Shown: positions 7,743 to 14,600 of the stretch, piece after piece
Position numbering within the stretch: the stretch's first letter is position 1
Layout of the letters: every line of letters starts with the position of its first letter
DNA from: Rufibacter latericius
GTDB taxonomy: Bacteria; Bacteroidota; Bacteroidia; Cytophagales; Hymenobacteraceae
Assembly: GCF_003721515.1 (NCBI RefSeq)
Contig: NZ_RJJD01000013.1
Span: forward strand, 62,001-126,000
Reading direction: 5' to 3'
Length of the DNA stretch: 64,000 nt
Translations under genes and position numbers: made by a program
Notes under the pieces: model-generated
Database searches by the model: none
Told to the model about the DNA's origin: nothing
The model's input: the letters and a program-made list of their open reading frames with translations, nothing else

Positions 7743-9642
7743 CGTAGATTTCTAGTTTGCCGTGTTTTTTTAACTCGTAGAGTTTCGTCATCTCAAACAC
7801 CACGGGCGTCACCAGCAGGATGTGGATGGAGGAGGTGAACACCCCCCCGATCAGCGGCAGCACGATGGGCAGCATCACATCCGTGCCTACCCCGGTGGCC
7901 CACAGCACGGGGATCAATCCGAAAAGTGAGACGGAAACGGTCATGATCTTGGGGCGCAGCCTCTTAGCCGCACCTTGGAAGACATAGTCGCGGATGTCCC
8001 GCTTGGTGATCGTCTGGCTGGAGTTCCCCTTCTTGGCCACCAACTCATCCATGGCCTCGTTGAGGTACACCACCATCAGCATGCCGGTCTCCACCGCCAT
8101 CCCGAACAGGGCGATGAAGCCCACCGCCACCGCCACTGACAGGTTGATGCCGTAGAAGTACACGATGAATACTCCGCCCACCAAAGCGAAGGGAATGGTG
8201 ACCAGGTTAAGGAAAGCCTCCTTTAAAGACCCAAATGAGAAATACAGGATCAGGAAGATAATCAGCACGACCAAGGGGATGATGATTTTTAGGGTCTGAT
8301 TCGCCCGGATCTGGTTTTCCCACTGCCCACTCCACTCCAACCGGTAACCGGTGGGCAGAACGCCCATTTCCCCGTTCAGCTTTTGGATCGCTTCCTGCAC
8401 GGTGCTGCCCAGATCGCGGTCCCGCACGTTGAACAAAACCGCCCCGCGCAGCTGCGCGTTTTCGGAAGCAATCATCGGAGGCCCGTCCACGAACCGCACG
8501 TCGGCTACCGCTGACAAAGGAACTGTCCCGGCCGTAGCTGATTTGATGGGGATGCGGCCGATGCGCTCCAGGCTGTTGCGGTACTCCTGCGCCAAGCGCA
8601 GGTTGATGGAGAACCGCTGACGGCCCTCGATGGTATTCCCGATGGTCATCCCGCCCAACGCGGACTCCACCACGCTGTTCACGTCATCCACGGACAGCCC
8701 GTACCGGCCCAACTCCCCACGGCGGGTCTGGATCTCCAGGTACCTCCCGCCGGTCACGGGTTCAATGTACAGATCCTTCACGCCTTCCACTCCCTGCAGG
8801 GCATTGCGTACCTTCTCTGATACTACCGCGATGGAGTCCAGGCTCTGCCCGTACACTTTCACCCCCACGTCGGTCCGGATGCCGGTAGCCAGCATGTTGA
8901 TGCGGTTGATGATGGGCTGTGTCCATCCGTTGATCACGCCCGGTATTTGCAATTTCTGGTCCAACTCGGCAATGATCTTGGCCTTGGTCATGCCCTCACG
9001 CCACTCGGACTCCGGCTTCAGCTGGATGATGGTCTCGATCATGCTGATGGGCGAGTTGTCGGTGGCGGTGCTGGCCCGGCCCGCTTTGCCCAGCACCTGC
9101 GCCACTTCCGGCACGGATTTGATGATTTTGTCCTGCACCTGTAGGATGCGCTTGGCCTCCGAGTTGGAGATATCGGGCAGGGTGACTGGCATGAACAGGA
9201 TGGAACTCTCATCTAAGGGCGGCATGAACTCCGAACCCAAACTCATTAGCATAGGGATGCTGACCAGCAGGGCCACGATGTTAATCCCGATGGTGGTCTT
9301 GCGCCACTCCAGGCACCAGCGCAGGACAGGGCCGTAGACTTTTTCCAGCCCGCGGTTGATGGGGTTGGCACTCTCCGGCTTGAACTTACCCTTGAGCAGC
9401 AGGGAGAGCAGCACCGGGGTCACCGTGATGGCCACAAGGGCATCGACGATCAGGATAAAGGTCTTGGTCCAGGCCAAGGGGCTGAATAGCCTACCTTCCT
9501 GCCCGGTCAGCAAAAACACCGGCAGGAAAGAGGTGATGATGATGATGGTACTCCAGAACACGCTGGGGCCAACCTGCTTGGAGGCTTTCTCTATGATTGA
9601 AAGGCGTGTTTCCTTATCCATGGTTTTCTTTGGTTTGGGCAT
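7729..9642 (-). CDS. cusA: CusA/CzcA-type RND pump, C-terminal part
   Basis: 637 residues matching the C-terminal 60% of a heavy-metal RND permease, from just before TM5 (EKASKQVGPSVFWSTIIIITSFLPVFLLTGQEG) to TM12 (LLVTPVVFEM). The N-terminal part is encoded by the upstream ORF, in a different frame, overlapping by 29 bases. The summed length (about 1,060) equals a normal CusA. Either a single-base frameshift has split one gene, or two polypeptides assemble. The ATG at 9642 is in frame and could be used by translational coupling. The break falls in the cytoplasmic loop between TM4 and TM5, which would tolerate a natural split. Confidence 0.85.
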   Translation of the reverse strand: MPKPKKTMDKETRLSIIEKASKQVGPSVFWSTIIIITSFLPVFLLTGQEGRLFSPLAWTKTFILIVDALVAITVTPVLLSLLLKGKFKPESANPINRGLEKVYGPVLRWCLEWRKTTIGINIVALLVSIPMLMSLGSEFMPPLDESSILFMPVTLPDISNSEAKRILQVQDKIIKSVPEVAQVLGKAGRASTATDNSPISMIETIIQLKPESEWREGMTKAKIIAELDQKLQIPGVINGWTQPIINRINMLATGIRTDVGVKVYGQSLDSIAVVSEKVRNALQGVEGVKDLYIEPVTGGRYLEIQTRRGELGRYGLSVDDVNSVVESALGGMTIGNTIEGRQRFSINLRLAQEYRNSLERIGRIPIKSATAGTVPLSAVADVRFVDGPPMIASENAQLRGAVLFNVRDRDLGSTVQEAIQKLNGEMGVLPTGYRLEWSGQWENQIRANQTLKIIIPLVVLIIFLILYFSFGSLKEAFLNLVTIPFALVGGVFIVYFYGINLSVAVAVGFIALFGMAVETGMLMVVYLNEAMDELVAKKGNSSQTITKRDIRDYVFQGAAKRLRPKIMTVSVSLFGLIPVLWATGVGTDVMLPIVLPLIGGVFTSSIHILLVTPVVFEMTKLYELKKHGKLEIYDVKH

Positions 9643-10891
9643 CGGCCAGATGCCGGTAAGCGTTCTCCACCATTACAATAGCGTCATCCACGATCACCCC
9701 AATGGATAGGGCGATTCCGGTCAGGGACATGATGTTGGAGGTGATCCCGAAGGCGTTCAGCAGAATGAAACCGATGGCGATGGAAAGGGGAAGCTGAATG
9801 ATGATGATGAGCGCACTGCGCCAATGGAAGAGGAAAAGGAACACGATAAAGGACGCCACCAGCATCTCCTCTATAAGGGTGGTCTTGATGGAGTTTACTG
9901 ACTCATTGATGAGCCCGCTCCGGTCATAGACGATGTTGAACTTGACGCCCTTGGGCAAACCGGCGGAGACCTCCTCCATCTTGGTCTTGACGTTCCGGAT
10001 CACCTCCTCCGCGTTCTCGCCGTAGCGCATCACCACGATACCGCCCACGGCCTCGCCTTCCCCGTTGAGGTCGAAAATCCCCAGGCGGGTCTCCCCCGTC
10101 ATCTGCACGGTGGCGATGTCGCGCACGCTCACCGGGATGGAATTCTGGGTGGTGATGGGGATGTTCTCTATCTCCTCCGTGGATTTGAGATAGCCGGTGG
10201 TCTTGATGATGTAGCCGATGTCGCTCATCTCAAACTTACGGCCCCCGCTCTCGTTGTTGTTGGCCCGTACCGCTGCCATCACCTGCGGCACCGACAGGTT
10301 GTAATACGTCAGTTTGTTGGGGTCCACCGTGACCTGGTACTGCTTCTGGAAGCCCCCGAAGGAGGCGATCTCGCTCACGCCCGGCACGTTCTGGAGCGAG
10401 AACTTCACGTACCAGTCCTGGATGGCGCGCTGCTCGCCCAGGTCCATGCCTGGGGCCTCCAGCGTGTACCAGAGGATGTGGCCCACGCCCGTACCGTCCG
10501 GCCCCAGGGTGGGGATGGCTCCCTCCGGCAGCAGCCGGTTGGCGTAGTTGAGGCGCTCCAGCACCCGTTCCCGCGCCCAGTAGATATCGGTCTGATCCTG
10601 GAAGATAATGTAGATGAAACTCATCCCGAACATGGAAACGCCCCGCACATACTTCACCTGCGGCATGCCCTGCAGGTTGGTTACCAGGGGGTAAGTCACC
10701 TGGTCTTCGATGATCTGCGGGCTGCGGCCCATCCACTCGGTGAAGACGATGACCTGGTTTTCGGACAGGTCCGGGATCGCGTCCACCTTGTTGGTGGCCA
10801 CGGAGTAGACCCCCCAGCCGAACATGCCGGCCGCGATCAGCAGGACAATCATTCGGTTGCGCAGGGAGAAGGAAATCAGTTTAGCAATCAT
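9614..10891 (-). CDS. cusA: CusA/CzcA-type RND pump, N-terminal part
   Basis: 425 residues covering TM1 (FSLRNRMIVLLIAAGMFGWGVYSV), the first large periplasmic loop (ENQVIVFTEWMGRSPQIIEDQVTYPL) and TM2-TM4, ending after the conserved VDDAIVMVENAYRHLAD. A full pump would continue in the +1 frame into the next ORF. It lies 56 bases after the small metal-binding lipoprotein gene and starts the pump-TolC-adaptor run. The proton-driven pump would expel monovalent or divalent metal from periplasm or cytoplasm. Whether this half makes functional protein is uncertain. Confidence 0.85.
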   Translation of the reverse strand: MIAKLISFSLRNRMIVLLIAAGMFGWGVYSVATNKVDAIPDLSENQVIVFTEWMGRSPQIIEDQVTYPLVTNLQGMPQVKYVRGVSMFGMSFIYIIFQDQTDIYWARERVLERLNYANRLLPEGAIPTLGPDGTGVGHILWYTLEAPGMDLGEQRAIQDWYVKFSLQNVPGVSEIASFGGFQKQYQVTVDPNKLTYYNLSVPQVMAAVRANNNESGGRKFEMSDIGYIIKTTGYLKSTEEIENIPITTQNSIPVSVRDIATVQMTGETRLGIFDLNGEGEAVGGIVVMRYGENAEEVIRNVKTKMEEVSAGLPKGVKFNIVYDRSGLINESVNSIKTTLIEEMLVASFIVFLFLFHWRSALIIIIQLPLSIAIGFILLNAFGITSNIMSLTGIALSIGVIVDDAIVMVENAYRHLADAQTKENHG

Positions 10892-10947
10892 GCTCTGCAG
10901 GAAATGATCCCCCCGGCTGCTATGCCGGGAGGAAAGAATGGAAAGGA

Positions 10948-11229
10948 TTAATGCTGGTCGCCCGCTTGGTGCTCATGGGCGGCGGCGGCGGCGGAGTCCA
11001 GCTTTTCGCCGGGCTTCACCTCTTCCAGGAACATGCCGCATTTAGGGCATTTTCCGGGTTTGTCGCTTATTACCTCCGGGTCCATAGGACAAGTGTAGGT
11101 GACACCGGCTACCTGCTGGTTCGTCTCTGTTCCTTCGGCGGCTTTCTGCTCGGTGGCAGAACCGTTACAGGCGGAGAATAGGGTTAGGCCAAAAAAAGCC
11201 ACGGCAAGGGTTGATTTCAAGGTTCTCAT
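10948..11229 (-). CDS. Small heavy-metal-binding-domain lipoprotein
   Basis: A 93-residue lipoprotein: start at the ATG at 11229 giving [21 protein letters not shown] (lipobox FSAC), then a linker and one heavy-metal-binding domain (YTCPMDPEV...[11 protein letters not shown]). The frame is open further upstream, but the longer N-terminus spoils the signal peptide. It carries the same CPM(H/D)P...CPxCGM module as the two adaptors and is the first gene of the efflux operon, so it probably buffers or hands over metal in the periplasm. The tail is rich in Ala and His ([14 protein letters not shown]). Confidence 0.85.
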   Translation of the reverse strand: MRTLKSTLAVAFFGLTLFSACNGSATEQKAAEGTETNQQVAGVTYTCPMDPEVISDKPGKCPKCGMFLEEVKPGEKLDSAAAAAHEHQAGDQH

Positions 11230-11576
11230 GAAAGGGAATATATAGATGAATGAAAAGAGGGTTTCTTCCCCTGTAAGGAGCATCCCCAAAGACAAAAGTC
11301 TTTTAGGGCATGCTTCTTAGGCAAGGGAATACAGCGGTGCTGCGAGGCAAAGCCTGAATAATCCTAAAGGAGGTGAGCGTAAAATCCGGATACAGGCAGG
11401 CGCTAGCCAACTGCTGGCTCTATAGGGAGCACAGGAGGTGGCAAGGGCCTAAGCACAAGCGACAAGGGCTAGGAAAATGTGGCTTGGGCAGGTAAAAATA
11501 CCCGGCTGAAAATTACGGTCTAGGGTACGACGTTTGGGGAGGAGAATCGCAAGCGTTCCTAGACGGGGAAAGGGTA
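11230..11576. other. Intergenic upstream of the metal operon
   Basis: No convincing ORF in 347 bases. It should hold the promoter of the minus-strand efflux operon. The dyad at 11288-11303 is the only clear element. A GGAGG-rich stretch lies near 11369 but without a coding frame after it. No riboswitch was recognised. Confidence 0.5.
11288..11303. promoter_or_regulatory. Inverted repeat upstream of the metal-efflux operon
   Basis: AAAGAC-AAAA-GTCTTT, a perfect 6-bp dyad with a 4-bp spacer, 59 bases upstream of the start of the small metal-binding lipoprotein gene. Its position suits an operator for the operon. Which regulator binds is unknown. Confidence 0.4.
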
Positions 11577-11972
11577 CTATATAATAAAGGTTTGATGTAG
11601 GATGCCGATGAGCCTGCCGGGGACCGGAGGGGGCAAGGTGAAATGGGGGATCGTCTCCAGGATGGAAGGCCGGATGTGTTCGGTGAAGTCCGGATAGGTG
11701 CCTGGCTCCTTCGCCACCTTGGCCACCTGTTGGGCCGGAGCGTTGAGGTTGGTGTGGGAGGCTACTCCCCGCTGCATGACACAGGACAGGTCATTGCAGG
11801 ATTTCATAGGCTTCTTGGAAGCCTTTTTGCAGCAGCAGCCTGGTTCGGCGAAAAAACCGATTGAAGTCCCTTTTCCGCCGGAACACTGCGAGACCGCCAC
11901 GCGGAAGCCCATAGAAGCCAGGGAAAGGGCCACTATCAAGCTAAGGTGAACTAGTTTATGCAGTGTTTTCAT
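11577..11972 (-). CDS. Cys-rich exported protein (HYC_CC_PP-like)
   Basis: A 131-residue protein with a signal peptide (SLIVALSLASMGF) and a cysteine cluster (CSGGKG, then GCCCKKASKKPMKSCNDLSCVM). The CC pair, the small size, the Pro-rich tail (PPPVPGRL) and the place beside metal-efflux genes resemble the Bacteroidetes HYC_CC_PP family, often linked to metal resistance. The assignment is tentative because the HYC element is not obvious. It is on the same strand as the efflux operon, 347 bases upstream, and may be a separate transcript. Confidence 0.65.
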   Translation of the reverse strand: MKTLHKLVHLSLIVALSLASMGFRVAVSQCSGGKGTSIGFFAEPGCCCKKASKKPMKSCNDLSCVMQRGVASHTNLNAPAQQVAKVAKEPGTYPDFTEHIRPSILETIPHFTLPPPVPGRLIGILHQTFII

Positions 11973-12245
11973 CCAGGAAGCGGTTTTGCTTTCGTATCAC
12001 AACGTCAGCAGCCAGCAAGAGTTGCCTGATCTGCTGACCTTTACTTGGCAAAAGTAGAGATAGAGGCGTAATAAGTTGTTATACAATTATGGTGGAAACT
12101 TATATAATTAGTTCTATTCCTTATGACTCCTGGAATTAGCAGTTAGACAGATCGTTAGGGCAAGGCAAACCTATAGAAGTGTTCCCGTCCGCCTCGATGT
12201 TCCATAAGGCGGGTTGCTGCTGGAAGTGAAGGCAAGGCCCCGGAG

Positions 12246-12572
12246 CTATGCTGGCGTACTTTCAGGCGTCGTAGGGTGGTGGGTCTGCAAATAGATAAGT
12301 TTCTCCCTCGCTAATGTGAGGGTCTCCAGGGTACAGTTGTGCCGATGCAGTTCCTGGGCCACTTTTTCCCCAAAAAACTGTAGCTTCAGCGCGGGCAGAT
12401 CGGTTTTGAGAACCGCCGCCATTTTCATCAGGTTGATCTCTTTGGGCAGCACGGAATCTGCTTCCAATTGACTTAGTTGGAAGCGACTAAGACCTATCTC
12501 CTTGGCTAAGCGGACTTGGGTGCATTTTTGGGATTTGCGCAAGCGGCGTACGAACCTGCCGAAACTTTCCAT
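12246..12572 (-). CDS. XRE-family helix-turn-helix regulator
   Basis: A 108-residue protein from the ATG at 12572 (MESFGRFVRRLRKSQKCTQ). Residues 1-60 form an XRE/Cro HTH: RLRKSQKCTQVRLAKEIGLSRFQLSQLEADSVLP. The tail has a helical segment ending in a Pro/Thr-rich end. The frame is open 12 codons further up, but the chosen start fits the family. It resembles regulators of mobile or stress genes. Target genes are unknown and it stands alone between intergenic spaces. Confidence 0.8.
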   Translation of the reverse strand: MESFGRFVRRLRKSQKCTQVRLAKEIGLSRFQLSQLEADSVLPKEINLMKMAAVLKTDLPALKLQFFGEKVAQELHRHNCTLETLTLAREKLIYLQTHHPTTPESTPA

Positions 12573-12869
12573 GGTATTCTTGTTCAAGGCAATACAAAGT
12601 AAGCCCATTTCAACCTAAAAACCATCGCTTTCAGGCCGAAATGGGCGTTTGTCCGAGCTTTGGATTCCCACTAGGCCCTTGCAAACAAATGATAACTCTT
12701 AATAGATAATTTTAATGGGTAATGAAAAGATAACTAGAAAGAGGCTAGTGCCTGGAGGGGGTCACCTTAGGAAAGAATACGGATCGTGGTTGGCAGCCTA
12801 ACAAAAGGCTATAACTAATGGGCAGGTGTTAAATAGTTGAATGGATTATGCAGGTGAAGGGATTTCATG

Positions 12870-13112
12870 TCATGCAAGATCCATGTCCTCTGAAGTAGCC
12901 AGGGGTTGGGGTATACTCTCCTGTGTCCCTGAGGCGCTGTCCCCCAGCTTGAAATACGCAAGCCTGCCTTCTATCAGGCCTTGGTAAACCCGCAGCCCCT
13001 CAAGCTTTTCACTCTCTTCTTCCCTAGTTATCAAGTACCTTACGTACACCAACTTCTCCTCTGCTTCTGCCCTGGTAAGGGTGGAGGCATCAAAATTCTC
13101 AAACCAATTCAT
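12870..13112 (-). CDS. Hypothetical small acidic protein
   Basis: 80 residues starting at the ATG at 13112, which has a good GGGAGG ribosome site 8 bases upstream; a longer frame starts at 13151 but lacks one. The sequence (MNWFENFDASTLTRAEAEEKLVYVRYL) is helical and charged, with no signal or membrane segment. I do not recognise the family. It lies 170 bases upstream of the first STAS-like gene on its strand side and may belong to the same group of small regulators. Confidence 0.55.
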   Translation of the reverse strand: MNWFENFDASTLTRAEAEEKLVYVRYLITREEESEKLEGLRVYQGLIEGRLAYFKLGDSASGTQESIPQPLATSEDMDLA

Positions 13113-13321
13113 CTCAAATCCCTCCCTTTCATTACCTTTTCTCCCTTTCATAACCTGTAAATCCTCCTTTTATTTTGGGCCCGCTTGGGAGATTTGAAAG
13201 ATAGTGCAACAACTATACTGATTAAGTGCCATTTGGAGGCTTGCCCCTTAAACTTAGATTTTGCCGAAGCTTACCACAGAAGTTTGGTTTAAGGCTTATC
13301 GGCTGAAGGACTGATGCATGA

Positions 13322-13744
13322 TTAACCATTTGATTGAAGGCCTAGGTCCAAACGATTCAGCCAAGAAATAGCAGGGGCAACCTCTGTGAAGCTCTGGAAC
13401 TGGATGGGCAACTTATTGCCTTTGAACACCTTTCTCACCACATGTTCCCTGAAATGGCTGGAGGAGATGATCCTTGCAATCTTTTGGACGCGGGTGGAGG
13501 TTAAACTCTTCACGAAATGGGCGATGACTGGCGCAAATACCTCCTCCCCCACATCCACCTGGGTATCCCTTGCGTCAAACAGGAGCTTTTTGCTGTCGTA
13601 GTTCCTTACGTGCTCCACGATGATGCCAAAGGAGCTGCTGATCTCAGGAACGAGGATATCACTCACCGGTGGAAAACTGACAGACATGATATCAGTGGCA
13701 GGGTCGTACTCCAAATTAAGAAAACCACTGGTATAGATATTCAT
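13322..13744 (-). CDS. STAS/SpoIIAA-like protein, paralogue A
   Basis: 140 residues. The layout (LEYDPATDIMSVSFPP, then VEHVRNYDSKKLLFDARDTQVDVGEEV and a closing FRSFTEVAPAISWLN-like helix; here FQSFTEVAPAISWLN) resembles single-domain STAS-like proteins common in Bacteroidetes. A paralogue with the same order of motifs follows at 13901. No signal peptide or membrane segment. Such proteins are thought to act in regulation, but no partner kinase, phosphatase or transporter is adjacent here. The function is unknown. Confidence 0.65.
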   Translation of the reverse strand: MNIYTSGFLNLEYDPATDIMSVSFPPVSDILVPEISSSFGIIVEHVRNYDSKKLLFDARDTQVDVGEEVFAPVIAHFVKSLTSTRVQKIARIISSSHFREHVVRKVFKGNKLPIQFQSFTEVAPAISWLNRLDLGLQSNG

Positions 13745-13900
13745 GGGCGTTGGCTAGGATGTACAGACAAACGGCACTTCCCTCCTATTCGTTACCATGA
13801 TCCCAAGCCGTGGTAACCAACAGGTTCTAAATGCTTCCTAAGACCATCCAAACGCACTTACTGATTATGACAGGAATCCTGATATCTGAAATGGAAGGGA

Positions 13901-14308
13901 CTAGCCTTTGAGCCACTCCAAAGCCTCTACTTTTTTGGTGAAGTTCTGGAGTTCGAAGGTAAGCATACCAGCCTGCTCGATTTCCCTGATGTCCTTCTCG
14001 GCATTCTCCTCCACTGCCGGGCTAGGAGACTGAAGACGCGCTAGTTTCACCAGCCTGGTCTTCATCAGGCCTTCGGCAAGATACATCCCAATCTGCAGGC
14101 TCTCCTGCTCGCTGACAGATACAGTTGTCCTGCTGGAATCCAGCAGGAGCCTTTTGACATCATAGCTTCTGACGTTCTCTAGCAGGATTTTTATACTGTC
14201 CTTTATCTCAGGGAGAAGGTGGTCATGCAAATCAGGGTGTGCCACCTCTAAGATGTCAGTAGCAGGGCTATAGTCTAACTTTATGATGGTGTTCTCGAAC
14301 AAAATCAT
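13901..14308 (-). CDS. STAS/SpoIIAA-like protein, paralogue B
   Basis: 135 residues, the same fold layout as the neighbour at 13322: IKLDYSPATDILEVAHPDL at the N-terminus, LENVRSYDVKRLLLDSSRTTVSV in the middle and FTKKVEALEWL at the end. The paralogues are clearly diverged, so this is an old tandem duplication. The gene precedes its paralogue by 156 bases on the minus strand. No catalytic motif is visible and the function is unknown. Confidence 0.65.
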   Translation of the reverse strand: MILFENTIIKLDYSPATDILEVAHPDLHDHLLPEIKDSIKILLENVRSYDVKRLLLDSSRTTVSVSEQESLQIGMYLAEGLMKTRLVKLARLQSPSPAVEENAEKDIREIEQAGMLTFELQNFTKKVEALEWLKG

Positions 14309-14496
14309 TGCTGTGGGAAGGCTGGGGCGTTTATGCTGTGGTTCTCCAACGTACGCCTAACAATCAATAGTTCCTAAACATATGCGGTTTATATATATTA
14401 ATCGTAAGTGGTTGAGGGGAAGGATGGGCAAGACAAGATTATTGAATAATGCAAACGATAGGACTTGGGGAATAGGCAAGCGCAATAGACGTCAAT

Positions 14497-14540
14497 CAGC
14501 CAGTTCCCTTCTGGCTGGTAAGGCAGAAGAGAACTGGCTG
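14497..14540. repeat. Long imperfect hairpin between STAS and TonB genes
   Basis: CAGCCAGTTC (14497-14506) pairs with GAACTGGCTG (14531-14540) and CTTCTG (14508-14513) with CAGAAG (14524-14529), giving a 17-bp arm with one mismatch and a 10-nt loop. It lies 60 bases downstream of the TonB receptor stop on the minus strand. No T tract follows on either strand, so it is either an atypical terminator or an RNA-stabilising hairpin. Confidence 0.6.
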
Positions 14541-14600
14541 TACGCCTGGAAGAAGGGTAAAGAGTAGGTGACCCGTTAGCCCCTTATCCGGATAGGGCGA

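Noticed and set aside
11340-11420. Possible riboswitch upstream of the metal operon
   Set aside because: Some short complementary segments, but no conserved core I could identify on the minus strand.
14382-14567. 61-codon plus-strand frame near the TonB gene
   Set aside because: Contains the 17-bp hairpin and no signal, domain or ribosome site.
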